Shown here: piece after piece, positions 1-9,200 of the stretch
Layout of the letters: each line of letters starts with the position of its first letter
Numbering within the stretch: position 1 is the stretch's first letter
DNA from: Acidimicrobiaceae bacterium
GTDB taxonomy: Bacteria; Actinomycetota; Acidimicrobiia; Acidimicrobiales; RAAP-2
Length of the DNA stretch: 64,000 bases
Direction: 5' to 3'
Assembly: GCA_027306605.1 (NCBI GenBank)
Contig: DAHUZK010000011.1
Span: 58,286-122,285 of the forward strand
Notes under the pieces: model-generated
The model's database searches: none
What the model was told of the DNA's origin: nothing
What the model saw: the letters and a program-made list of their open reading frames with translations, nothing else
Program-made: the position numbers and the translations under genes

Positions 1-4
1 GGGC

Positions 5-517
5 GTGGCCGAGGGCCTGTACGCCACACCCGTCCCGTTGCAGATCTTCGCCTACAAGACGCAACAGATCCTCATGACCAACGCGGCTCGCACGACCTGG
101 GGGTCAAAGTCACTGCTCGGTGGACGGATCCTCGAGCTCTTGCGAATTCGGAGCGCGCAGCTGGGGGAATGCCAGCCGTGCATGCAGTCGAGGAAGCACG
201 ACTCCATCACCGAGGAGGACGTCGCCTGTCTCGTCGCGCCCGGGGGTTCCGAGCTCAACGAGCAGGAGCGCCTCGCCATCGAGTTCCTCGATCTGCTCTC
301 CGCCGACCATCACGCCATCGACGACGACTTCTACCGGCGGCTCGGCGAGCACTTCACCGCCGCACAGATCGTCGAGCTGGGTTTCGCCTGCGCCAACTCC
401 ATGGGTCTGCACCGCTTCATCCACACCCTCGACGTGTTCGGGACGTCCGAGCCGGTGATCCGCTTCAGCCCGGACCAGGTCGACGCCGCCATCGACGAGC
501 CCGCACTGCACTCATGA
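5..517 (+). CDS. Carboxymuconolactone decarboxylase-family (AhpD-like) protein, possibly 5'-truncated
   Basis: This is a small, largely helical protein of the carboxymuconolactone decarboxylase/AhpD fold. The family is recognised from the RIRSAQLGECQPCMQSRK stretch, in which C56-x2-C59 is the redox-type CxxC seen in AhpD-like members, followed by the acidic and aromatic helices usual for the family. Members act as peroxidase-reducing partners or as decarboxylases; nothing here picks the substrate. The chosen start is GTG at 5, but the frame is open to the window edge, so the real N-terminus may lie upstream. Its TGA overlaps the ATG of the following SDR gene (ATGA), so the two are probably translated together. 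Confidence 0.75.
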   Translation: MAEGLYATPVPLQIFAYKTQQILMTNAARTTWGSKSLLGGRILELLRIRSAQLGECQPCMQSRKHDSITEEDVACLVAPGGSELNEQERLAIEFLDLLSADHHAIDDDFYRRLGEHFTAAQIVELGFACANSMGLHRFIHTLDVFGTSEPVIRFSPDQVDAAIDEPALHS

Positions 518-1515
518 CCCAGACCGTCCTCGTGACGGGCGCCACCGGCCTGGCAGGGGCCAACATCTCCAAGCAACTGGTCGAGCGGGGGGACACGGTG
601 CGCGCCCTGGCCCGGGCCACGGCAGACACCGGCCCGCTGGCCGCGCTCGGGGTCGAGATCGTGACGGGTGACGTCACTGATGCCGACGCCGTCATGCGCG
701 CCACCCGGGGATGCGACGCCGCCATCCACTGCGCCGCTCTCCTCGGTGGTGCCAGCCAGGACCTGGCCGATTTCGAGGCGGTGAACGTGCAGGGCACCAA
801 GAACGTGCTCGATGCCGCCGAGGCGGTCGACCTGCGCCGCGTCGTCGCCGTCAGCACGGGGACCTTTTTCGACACCACCGGCGGCCTGGACCGCGAGGAC
901 GCGCCGGTGTCCGAGAATCCGAGCCGGGATCCCTACACGGTGACGAAGATGGCAGCCTTCCTCGATGCCATGGCACGAGCCGAGAAGGGCCGTGACGTCG
1001 TCAGCACGCACCCGGGGGCCATCTTCGGCCCGTCACCGGTGGCGAGCAACGCCCTGGGGCGGACGAGCTTCAACCGGGTCCTGCTCTCGGCCGCCCGTGG
1101 CCGTATCGAGCGCTATCTCAAGTTCCCGGTGAGCTGGGTCTTCGGGGAGGACATCGCCCGCGGCTGCATCCTGGCCCTGGACAAGGGGGTGTCGGGGGAG
1201 CGCTACATGCTGGACGGCCGGCCCGAGGATGTCGTCAGCACCGCCGACGCCTGCACCCGCATGTGCAGGCTCGCCGGCCTGGACCGGGTGGTCGTCGATG
1301 TCGAGCCGTCGGACGACCCGGAGCTGCTGGCGGTGTTCGGGCCGACGCTCATCGCCATCGCCGCCAAAGCAGAGAAAGCGGCCAGGGCTGGTGGCGAGCG
1401 CAAGAAGCTGGAGGACTCCAAGACCCATCAGCGCCTCGGCTACCGCCCCATCACCCTCGACGAGGGGCTCGGGCGCACGCTCCAGTGGTTCCGTGACGTC
1501 GGCAAGGTCGGCTGA
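514..1515 (+). CDS. NAD(P)-dependent epimerase/dehydratase (extended SDR)
   Basis: This is a 333-residue extended short-chain dehydrogenase. The N-terminus VLVTGATGLAGANIS is the Rossmann TGxxGxxG dinucleotide-binding loop, and the catalytic Tyr/Lys pair appears as DPYTVTKMAAF (YxxxK). Length and layout match epimerase/dehydratase and 3-beta-HSD-like enzymes that oxidise or reduce a hydroxyl on a sugar, steroid or flavonoid-type substrate. The ATG overlaps the stop of the preceding CMD-family gene by 4 bp, suggesting one operon and possibly one catabolic step. The substrate cannot be inferred. Confidence 0.85.
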   Translation: MTQTVLVTGATGLAGANISKQLVERGDTVRALARATADTGPLAALGVEIVTGDVTDADAVMRATRGCDAAIHCAALLGGASQDLADFEAVNVQGTKNVLDAAEAVDLRRVVAVSTGTFFDTTGGLDREDAPVSENPSRDPYTVTKMAAFLDAMARAEKGRDVVSTHPGAIFGPSPVASNALGRTSFNRVLLSAARGRIERYLKFPVSWVFGEDIARGCILALDKGVSGERYMLDGRPEDVVSTADACTRMCRLAGLDRVVVDVEPSDDPELLAVFGPTLIAIAAKAEKAARAGGERKKLEDSKTHQRLGYRPITLDEGLGRTLQWFRDVGKVG

Positions 1516-1521
1516 ACGGGG

Positions 1522-1992
1522 TCAGGATGCGTCCGGCCGCCGTCGGCCCCGAGCGGCGATGACCGCATCGGCAATCGCGCACGAGGCGCCGAAGACGATC
1601 TCGTTGGGCAGCCGTTCGGGCGCCTCGTTCTGAGCCCACGTGTGGAGGCGCCGAACGGCCCGGGGGAACGGGTTGCGCCCCCAGAAGTAGAGGGCGGGTT
1701 TGTCGGCGTCGAGCAAGGTGGCTCCGGCGATGGCGGCCAGCGTGGCCACGCGGGCTCTGGGGTGGACGGCGACCGTCGCTCCCACGGTGACGGCGAGCCC
1801 CAGCATCCCGTCGCGGCGGGCATAGGCGAGGAAGCGGTTCCGCCCTTCGGGGTCCTTCATCTCGCAGCCCCAATGGGGAACCATGTCGAGCACGAGGTGT
1901 GAGGCCAGGCCGACCGCGAAGGCGGTCAAGGGACGCCGTTCGAAGGCGCGCCCGATCACGACCCCCGACAGCACATGGTTGGTGGCGAACAC
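1522..1992 (-). CDS. Small membrane protein resembling the YdjM/LexA-regulated metal-dependent hydrolase group
   Basis: This is a 156-residue protein with hydrophobic stretches at about residues 20-37, 64-80 and 84-96. The N-terminal MFATNHVLSGVVIGRAF and the following ASHLVLDMVPHWG are reminiscent of the YdjM-type inner-membrane hydrolase family, where conserved H and HxxxD residues sit near the membrane. Here H6, H32 and D36 could fill those positions. It converges with the SDR gene, with only 6 bp between the two stops. Family placement is tentative, and a plain hypothetical membrane protein is the alternative. Confidence 0.6.
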   Translation of the reverse strand: MFATNHVLSGVVIGRAFERRPLTAFAVGLASHLVLDMVPHWGCEMKDPEGRNRFLAYARRDGMLGLAVTVGATVAVHPRARVATLAAIAGATLLDADKPALYFWGRNPFPRAVRRLHTWAQNEAPERLPNEIVFGASCAIADAVIAARGRRRPDAS

Positions 1993-2280
1993 CCTTCTCG
2001 TCCTAGTCCTCGGTCCCGCTCGTCACCGGGACACGGCGCGCCGCCGAGCACCCGTTGGCTGCTCTGAGCTGGAAGAACGCCACTCGAGACGAAGGGCGGG
2101 CCGGCTGGCTGGGGCGCCTGCGGACGGCAAGAACCCGGCGCTGGGGAATTTCCTCAAGTATCCTGGGGATCGTACCGAGAGGCTCCTGTGGTGACAGGCG
2201 CCGCATCTGGGGTTTTCCCGAGCGGGTCCCCGGGTATCGCGGACTTGGCATCGGGGAGCGGGAGCCCGCTGGGGGGTCGG

Positions 2281-2508
2281 ATGATGCAGAAGCAACGTCA
2301 CGGTGTGTGTCACCGCTGTGGTTGGGCCGGGCCGGTCGCCAAGGTCTCCATGGCGACCCGCAGGCGCCTCGGTTCCGGGTGGACCTTCGGACGGCTCTGT
2401 CCCGAGTGCTTCGATACCTTGACGGGCCAGCCGCCGGCGCGGACCTCCGTCCCGACGGCGACCACGAGGCGCCTCACGCTTCGCACCACGGAGTTGCTCC
2501 ACCGCTAG
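2281..2508 (+). CDS. Small zinc-ribbon-like protein
   Basis: A 75-residue protein starting MMQKQRHGVCHRCGW. Two CxxC pairs, CHRC near residue 10 and CPEC near residue 41, are separated by a short basic segment, the layout of a treble-clef or zinc-ribbon metal site. The start at 2281 is chosen because a G-rich GGGGGG Shine-Dalgarno-like run ends about 6 bases upstream and the double ATG precedes the first Cys pair directly. No function is recognised. The C-terminal 30 residues are Thr/Arg-rich and probably disordered. Confidence 0.5.
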   Translation: MMQKQRHGVCHRCGWAGPVAKVSMATRRRLGSGWTFGRLCPECFDTLTGQPPARTSVPTATTRRLTLRTTELLHR

Positions 2509-2616
2509 GGATCGCCGCTCGGAGCCGCTCCGCCCGGTACCTCACCATCGCGGGGTCTCTCCCATCGCGGGATCTCTCCACGCGGGGAGGCGGTGTCGGG
2601 CGTCAGCGGATGTCGA

Positions 2617-3561
2617 TCAGCCGAATTCCTCACCCAGTTGGAGAAGGGCGCCGTCCGCCTCGGACCAGGTCGCCTCCGCGGCGTTGCGGGCCGCCTTACG
2701 CTCGCGCACGACCTTGCGCTTCAGGCCCTTCCGCTCGGAATGGATGGTGCGCAGGACGCGGATGCCGTCCGAGATGGCGTTCAGGTTGCTCGCCCCGAAG
2801 TGGCGGGCCGTCTCGAAGCTGGGGATCTCGGTGACCCGGAGACCCTCCTTGGCGATCCGCACGTTGATGAGCGTCTCGACCTCGAAACCGTCGCCCCAGA
2901 GCATCGCCCCGTCCTCGCCTCGCAGGTCCGTCGCCGGCAGGCGCATGGCATCGAGGCACTCCCGGCGGAAGGCGTTGTAGCCGTAGCACAGGTCCGTGTA
3001 ATTGGTCCCGTAGAGCACGTTGACGATCTTGTTGAGCCAGAAGTTGCCGATTCGCCGGATGAAGGTGATGTCGTCGCTCCCGCCGCCCGAGACGAAGCGG
3101 GAACCCTTGGCGAAATGGGCGCCACGCCGCAGGGCATCGATGAAGCGGGGGATCTCACCGGGGTCGTTGGAGCCGTCGGCGTCGATCATGACGATGAAGT
3201 CACCCTTGGATGCCGCGAAGCCGCAGGCGAGAGCGTTCCCCTTGCCCCCGCGCGTCTGGTTCACGATGGTGATGTCCGGCCGGAGCGACTGGGCCACGGC
3301 GATCGTGTCGTCGGTCGAGTTCCCGTCGACCAGGATGAGCTCGCAGTCCTCGGGGAGCTTCTGGAGGACGTGAGGGAGGTTGCGGGCCTCGTTCTTGGCC
3401 GGGATCACGATGCTGACGGTCGGTTCGGCCGCCTGCCCCACCGGAAGCTCGCCCTCCGCCTGTACCCCTCGGGGCCCCGTCTCGGATCCGCCCGAGGGAG
3501 GCTCGAAGCCTGTCGTCTCCACCGCCATGGCACCCGCCTTGCTGCTGCCCACCAGAGTCAT
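2617..3561 (-). CDS. Family 2 glycosyltransferase, DPM1/polyprenyl-phosphate-glycosyltransferase type
   Basis: About 314 residues from ATG 3561; the frame is open to 3612, which allows a 331-residue form. The GT-A core begins TVSIVIPAKNEARNLP, continues with LILVDGNSTDDT and reaches the metal-binding FIVMIDADGSNDPGE (DxD-like). This matches dolichyl-phosphate-mannose-synthase-type GT2 enzymes that move a sugar from a nucleotide to a lipid phosphate or related acceptor. There is no C-terminal membrane domain, so it is a soluble or peripheral DPM1-like form. The Ser/Gly/Glu-rich N-terminal 40 residues look disordered. It is transcribed divergently from the GMC oxidoreductase at 3816. Confidence 0.88.
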   Translation of the reverse strand: MTLVGSSKAGAMAVETTGFEPPSGGSETGPRGVQAEGELPVGQAAEPTVSIVIPAKNEARNLPHVLQKLPEDCELILVDGNSTDDTIAVAQSLRPDITIVNQTRGGKGNALACGFAASKGDFIVMIDADGSNDPGEIPRFIDALRRGAHFAKGSRFVSGGGSDDITFIRRIGNFWLNKIVNVLYGTNYTDLCYGYNAFRRECLDAMRLPATDLRGEDGAMLWGDGFEVETLINVRIAKEGLRVTEIPSFETARHFGASNLNAISDGIRVLRTIHSERKGLKRKVVRERKAARNAAEATWSEADGALLQLGEEFG

Positions 3562-3741
3562 GTCCCTCGTCCAGGTTTCGCCAAAAATTCGCCAAGTTCG
3601 CGGACCGAACACTCGGTAGTAGTGTCAGCCGCCCTTCGATCATGACAATCGGTCGCGCGCCCAGGTAGAGCCGATCGAACCTAATCAGGACGCCAATTCC
3701 TGACGAAGTGTCAACTCCGGGACACATTGCGAATCCTTTCA

Positions 3742-3756
3742 CAATTTCCGGACAAC
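3742..3756. promoter_or_regulatory. 15-bp motif shared with the region upstream of the GT2 gene at 15417
   Basis: The sequence CAATTTCCGGACAAC lies about 60 bp upstream of the GMC oxidoreductase. Its reverse complement, GTTGTCCGGAAATTG, matches 15306-15320 (GTTGTCCGGAAGTTG) at 14 of 15 positions. The core TTCCGGACAA contains the palindrome TCCGGA. Two near-identical 15-mers in two intergenic regions suggest a binding site for one regulator; this is inference. Confidence 0.4.
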
Positions 3757-3815
3757 AACTGAGATGGGCCTGAGAGAATCGGGCCCCTGACAAGGCATGG
3801 GAGGTGGAGCTCGAA

Positions 3816-5408
3816 ATGGGCACGGCGCTGATCATCGGATCGGGTCCCGCCGCAGCCGGTGTCGCCCTGGCTCTGACCGCGCAGGGCTCCCACGAGGTGA
3901 CCGTGATCGACGTGGGGACAACGCTCGAGCCCGACCTCCGGTCGGTGCTGACCCGCCTGGGGGAGGCCGACGAGGACTCCTGGTCGCCGGCCGACCTGGC
4001 ACGCATCGGGCTCCAGCCGGTGCCGGCACGGCGCGGGCTCCTTCCCGAGAAGCGCGCCCACGGGTCGGACTTCCCCTTTCGAGACGTCGGGCAGCGCCAG
4101 GGTGTCGAGGCCGGCGGCCCGGCCAACGACGCCGTCGTGTCGGGCGCCTACGGCGGGTTCTCCAACGTCTGGGGCGCCCAGATCATGCCGTTCTCGAAGG
4201 CCACGTTCGACCGCTGGCCCCTCTCCATGCTCGACATGGAGCAGCACTACCGGGTGGCGCTGAGCGAGATGACGTTGGCGGGCGAGGAGGACGACCTCGC
4301 GGAGCTCTTCCCGTTGTTGGTTCCAGCTCGGTCGCTGCCACCGCCGGCAGAGCGGACCGAGCGGGTGTTGCGTCGTTACGGGGAACATCGGGCACTCGTC
4401 CAGTCGCACGGCATCACGCTCGGTCGGGCCCGGCTGGCGTTCAGGGCCGACGAGTGCACCCGCTGCGGGCTGTGCATGACCGGCTGTCCCTACGAGCTGA
4501 TCTACTCCAGCGCCCACACCTTCGACCGCCTCCGGGCACGGAACCGGATTGCCTATCGCAACGGGTTGCTGGCGCTGCGGCTCGAGGAGATGGGGGGTGT
4601 GCCCCAGGTCGTGGCCCGGGACACCCGGTCCGGGCGCCTCGAGCGGATCAGCGCCGACCGGATCTTCGTGGCCTGCGGCGGGATCGGCACGACCCGGCTC
4701 GTGCTCGGGTCCCTGGGTCTCTTCGACGAGCCGACCTACCTGCAGGAGTCGGTGCAGTTCGTCGTGCCCGCTGTCTCGCTGCGACCCGTCGGTGATCCCC
4801 GGACAGCTCGGAATTTCACACTGAACCAGTTCAACCTTCTCTACGACGCCAGCGGCGAGGGCCGCGACCTCTGCCAGGTCCACTTCTACGACTACAACCC
4901 GGCCTACCTCGGATCGCTGCCGCCGGCCCTGCTGCGCAAGGGTGCCGGCCCCGCGCTGGCCGCCGTGCTGCGACGGGTCTCGGTGGGCCTCGGATACGTG
5001 CCGGGCTGGGCATCGCCGAGGGTCGAGCTCGTCGCACGCCGGTCCCGCACCGAGGATGCGCTTCCCGGGCTGGAGGTCGGGCGCCAGGGCGCGGACGGAT
5101 GGCCTCCGATGCTGCGCGGCCTGGTGCTCGCCATGCTCAAGGCCGCACCGGCGCTGGACCTGTGGCCGGTCGTGCCGATGGTCTCCGTCTCGGCCGCCGC
5201 CAAGAGCTACCACTTCGGGTCGAGCTTCCCCCACGCCGACAGCCGCGGGGCGCGCGTGACCGACCGGACGGGCCGCCTGGCGGCCTGGGAGCGCATCCAC
5301 CTGGTGGACGCCTCGGTCTTTCCCGACGTGCCGGCCACGACCTTCACCCTGACCGTCATGGCGAACGCTCACCGCATCGCCAGCGAGACGCTCGAGGCGG
5401 CCCGGTGA
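3816..5408 (+). CDS. GMC-family FAD oxidoreductase with a ferredoxin-type cysteine motif
   Basis: 530 residues from ATG 3816, preceded by GGGAGG; a GTG at 3804 is an alternative start. The N-terminus TALIIGSGPAAAGVALAL is the FAD-binding Rossmann loop. The C-terminal HLVDASVFPDVPATTFTLTV matches the GMC signature near the active site. Around residues 214-224 sits C-x2-C-x2-C-x3-C-P (CTRCGLCMTGCP), a ferredoxin-type cluster ligand set. FAD-dependent glucose dehydrogenase catalytic subunits carry a three-Cys cluster in a comparable place, so this protein may pass electrons from FAD to an Fe-S cluster and on to an external acceptor. The substrate, probably a sugar or alcohol, is unknown. Its TGA overlaps the GTG of the next SDR gene. 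Confidence 0.82.
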   Translation: MGTALIIGSGPAAAGVALALTAQGSHEVTVIDVGTTLEPDLRSVLTRLGEADEDSWSPADLARIGLQPVPARRGLLPEKRAHGSDFPFRDVGQRQGVEAGGPANDAVVSGAYGGFSNVWGAQIMPFSKATFDRWPLSMLDMEQHYRVALSEMTLAGEEDDLAELFPLLVPARSLPPPAERTERVLRRYGEHRALVQSHGITLGRARLAFRADECTRCGLCMTGCPYELIYSSAHTFDRLRARNRIAYRNGLLALRLEEMGGVPQVVARDTRSGRLERISADRIFVACGGIGTTRLVLGSLGLFDEPTYLQESVQFVVPAVSLRPVGDPRTARNFTLNQFNLLYDASGEGRDLCQVHFYDYNPAYLGSLPPALLRKGAGPALAAVLRRVSVGLGYVPGWASPRVELVARRSRTEDALPGLEVGRQGADGWPPMLRGLVLAMLKAAPALDLWPVVPMVSVSAAAKSYHFGSSFPHADSRGARVTDRTGRLAAWERIHLVDASVFPDVPATTFTLTVMANAHRIASETLEAAR

Positions 5409-6271
5409 CGGGAGAGCGGTCCGTCGTCGCCATCACCGGTGCCACCGGCTACCTGGGCTCGGTCCTCGTCGACGCTTTCGAGTCGGCCGGCTCCACGGTC
5501 CGTCGGCTGGTGCGGTCTCCGGTGCCCGGGAGCAGCGACGGCTCCTTCGCACTGGGCTCCACCCCGCCACCGGGGACGCTCGACGACGTGGAGCTCCTGA
5601 TCCACTGCGCCTACGATCTGGGGCTGACCAAACGGGCCGACATCTGGGAGACCAACGTGTTCGGCACCGTCGCCTTGTTCGACCAGGCGCGGGCGAGCGG
5701 AGTCCGTCGGACGATCACGCTCTCGTCCATGTCGGCCTACAAGGGGACGCGGCAGATCTACGGCCGGGCGAAGCTGGCCATCGAGACGGCCGCCCGGGCG
5801 CGGGGGGTGTGCGTGGTCCGCCCCGGACTGGTCTACGGGCCGCGTTGGGGAGGCATGGCCGGCACCTTGCGCCGGCTCGCGTCGCTGCCGCTGGTTCCCG
5901 ACTTCGGTCCCGGCGCGCGCCAGTTCACGGTGCGCGAGCGGGACTTCGCGGCGGCGGTCGTGGCGCTCGGCCGGGCCGACCGGTTGCCGCTCGTGCCGGT
6001 CGGGATCGCCCATCAGGACCCGGTTCCGTTCGCAGAGCTGCTCGGGGCCTTGGCCGCGAGCGCAGGGCGACGCCCACCTCGCCGCCTTCCGGCACCCCCT
6101 CGGGCCGTCTACGCCGCGTTGCGGGTGGCCGAGCTCCTCCCGATCCCCCTGCCGGTACGGGCCGACTCGCTCCTGGGCCTGGTCGAGCCGGCACCGGAGG
6201 TTCCCCATCCTGAAGTGCTGGAGCAGCTCGGGATCACCCTGCACCCCTTCGCCGTGGAGGTGGCTCCCTAG
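5405..6271 (+). CDS. NAD-dependent epimerase/dehydratase (extended SDR)
   Basis: 288 residues from GTG 5405, which overlaps the upstream TGA by 4 bp (GTGA). VAITGATGYLGSVL is the TGxxGxxG nucleotide-binding loop and QIYGRAKLAIE gives the YxxxK catalytic pair. It is shorter than typical sugar-nucleotide epimerases and resembles the reductase-like NAD-epimerase group. Tight coupling to the GMC oxidoreductase suggests sequential redox steps on the same carbohydrate or polyol, probably in surface-glycan metabolism given the glycosyltransferases nearby. The exact substrate is unknown. Confidence 0.85.
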   Translation: MTGERSVVAITGATGYLGSVLVDAFESAGSTVRRLVRSPVPGSSDGSFALGSTPPPGTLDDVELLIHCAYDLGLTKRADIWETNVFGTVALFDQARASGVRRTITLSSMSAYKGTRQIYGRAKLAIETAARARGVCVVRPGLVYGPRWGGMAGTLRRLASLPLVPDFGPGARQFTVRERDFAAAVVALGRADRLPLVPVGIAHQDPVPFAELLGALAASAGRRPPRRLPAPPRAVYAALRVAELLPIPLPVRADSLLGLVEPAPEVPHPEVLEQLGITLHPFAVEVAP

Positions 6272-6276
6272 CCTAG

Positions 6277-9200
6277 CTATCCCGTCGTCGCCGAGCTCGG
6301 AGTGGCAGACCTCAGCTTCGGCACCTTGCTGACCCAGCCGTCGACCCACCGCAGCACATGCCCGTCGGTGACCAGATCCACACGCGATCCCCTGTGCAGG
6401 TGCTGCGTGGGCAGCGCGACGTTCTGCACGGTGGTGGTGGGGGCCAGGTCCTTGCTCCACAGGGAACGACCACGGTTGGTGATCTCCACCCGAGCCGGGA
6501 CGGGGCCGGCCGAACCGAGCTGGACCTGGGCCACCGACTGGCCGGTCGGGCTGGTCGAGACCGAGATTTCCGGGGGAGGGGTCCAGTCCCGGAGCTCTGC
6601 GACCGTGGCCGCCGTCGCGCCGCCGACGAACAGCACGACGCCGAGGCAGCCCAGGACCAGCTGGACCCGCCGGCGCCTGGTCCAGCCCCACGGTGCAGCG
6701 CCCCGCGCTGGTGGCTCGGAGGCGCCGTCGGCCGCGGGGCGCTCCGGCTCTTCGGGGTCCTCCAACCGGTCCCCGACGAGGCGCTCGGGTCCGGGCGCCA
6801 CCGCCGGCACCGGTCCTGACTCCTGGATGGCGATGTCCAGCGCGACGGCTTCGAAGAGCTCGTCGAGGTCGGCGAATGCGCCGGCGCGCCGGGACAGTTC
6901 GTCGAGGTTCTCGAGGCGCCGCACCGCTTCGGCCCGGTGCCTCGAGGCGAGCGAGGCCCGGTAGCCGGTGCGTTCGGCCACCTGCTCGACCAGATCGCGC
7001 GGGTTTGCCGAGTCCACCAGGGGCGCGAGCTCGGAGAGGAGCGAGGAGAGCTGTCCCGCACCGGCCAGCGGGGTGGTGCGGAATCCGGCCTCCTCGGCCC
7101 GGTCGAGCGCTTGGCGGAGCGGGATCTTCTTCTGCCTGGCCCAGGCCGACAGCCGGGAGACCGACTTGGGGCCGATGCCGCGCTTGGGGACGTTGAGAAT
7201 GCGGCGGAGCGAGGCATCGTCGGCCGGATCGGCCAACACGTGCAGGTAGGCCAGGACGTCCCTGATCTCTCTGCGCTCGTAGAAGGTCGAGCCGACGACG
7301 ACCCGGGTGCCGTCGTCGACGCCCGGCGCGGCCAGCGGGACCGGTCTGGGGATCGGGTGAGGCGGAGCGTCGCCGTTCCCGACTGCGGGGGGTGTCGCCG
7401 GAGGCTTCGGGCCCGTCGTCTCGGCGAGAGTCGATGCGTCAGCGGGTGGCGTCCGCCGACCTTGGAGGCGCCAGCTCGGGGGGCGCAGGCTGAGTGCGAG
7501 GAGGGCGAGGAGGGCGACCAGGGCCACCGTCTCGGGAGGGGCGTGCGTGGCCCGGACGAGGAAGGCGCCGAAGAGGCCGACGACCAGCGCGGTCACCAGC
7601 GCACCCAGCGCGACGTGGGCAGCGTCACGCGTCGTCTTCCGTCGCCGGCGCAACCTCAGCGCCCATAGCGCTCCGACCACGACGGCCAGGACCAGGATGC
7701 CCACGTCGGGGCCCCAGCTGCCTCCCGGGGGGCCCGCGGGCGCTGCACGTTCCGACGGCGGGAGCAGTTGGGTCAGGTCGAACACCTGGATGGGGCCGTT
7801 GTCGTAGATGCGCTTGATGAACGGGTAGGAGTTGAACTTGTCCAGCTGGGCCAGGGTGAGCCGCGACGAGGGCTCCCCTGACGCGATGTACGTGCCGTAG
7901 AGGGGCCGGCCCGTGGCAAGGCGGTCGTCGACGACGAGGTAGCGGATGTCGGCCCTTCTGATCAGGGAGATGTCGAACAGGCTCAGCGCATGGTCGTAGT
8001 AGAGCAGCTCGGGATTGATCAAACCGCCGGGCTTGGTCGACGAATTCACACCGGCGAGGGCATTCAGGAGGACGCCGTTGTCCCTGTCGGCGGCGATGTT
8101 CGATCCTGCCGGGAGATGCGTGTCCGCCCAGCGAGCCAGGGCGAAGGACGGAGAGCCGTAGGACAGGCTGTCTGCTCCGACCTGGTAGGGCCCGGGCAGG
8201 AAGCTCGTGAGCGGCCCGATCCCGAAGAGAAGGCTGCCGACGAAGACGGCGGTGGCCAGGCCGATCGTGACGACACGCTCGATACGGCCGCGCGCACGCG
8301 CGAGACGCCGCGCCAGCCAGGCCGCGACGACGACCGCCATACCGAAGAAGACGAACGTCGTCGCCCGTTCGGCCACGAGCTTGCTGGCCGAAGAGACGTT
8401 GGCGAGCACGGTGAGCGGGTAGATGGCGGCGATGACCGCGGGGATCCATCGCAGGCCGCCACCCCTCATGCTCCGCTTGAAGATCACGCTGTAGAGCGCG
8501 GGCAGAAGGATGATGCACCAAGCCGCCGCGGCCAGCAGGATGAGAGCGATCTCCCAGTGGGGCGACGTGCCGCCCGACGACGACTTGAAAAGCGTGCGGT
8601 CGCCGTGCCCGTTCCCCAGCGCCACGCTGATCTCGGTCGCCGCCTCGGAGAAGATGGGTCCGAGGTAGGGGCTGAGGAGGCGGAAGACATACCAGGTCCA
8701 GGCGCCGCAGGCGAGGACGCCGACCGCGGTGGCGACGCCGAAGAGGGTGGTCTGGACCTTCCGTCTCTCGAGGAGTCCAGAGACGTGTTCGTCGTGGACG
8801 AGGCTCGCGTTCGCGCCAGCGTCAGTTTCAGCGCCAGCGCCAGCGCCAGCGCCAGCACCAGCGCCAGCACCAGCGCCAGCGCCAGCGCCAGACAGCCGGC
8901 GACGGAGGGGACGGATCGTCAGCACCATGCCGACGAAGCAGATGACGAGGAAGCCCACGGTCAACCAGCCCGTCACGTGGTGACTGATCACCACGGCCAG
9001 GATCGAGCCGAGAGCCAGCACGAAGGCCTTGCCCATTCTGGGCCGTGGCGCGTCGATCGAGTAGAAGAGGAAGTAGACGGTGCCCACGGCGAAGGCGAGA
9101 CCGATCGTCTCGTAGGCGTACTGGGCGTCGAAGCCGTAGAACTGCGGGCTGGCGGCGTAGGCGAGCACACCGATGCCGCCAGCCCTCGACGATCGGCACA

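Noticed and set aside
3711..5372. 553-codon frame antisense to the GMC oxidoreductase
   Set aside because: High G+C leaves antisense frames open; composition is Arg/Gly/His-rich without motifs, and the plus strand has a recognised enzyme.
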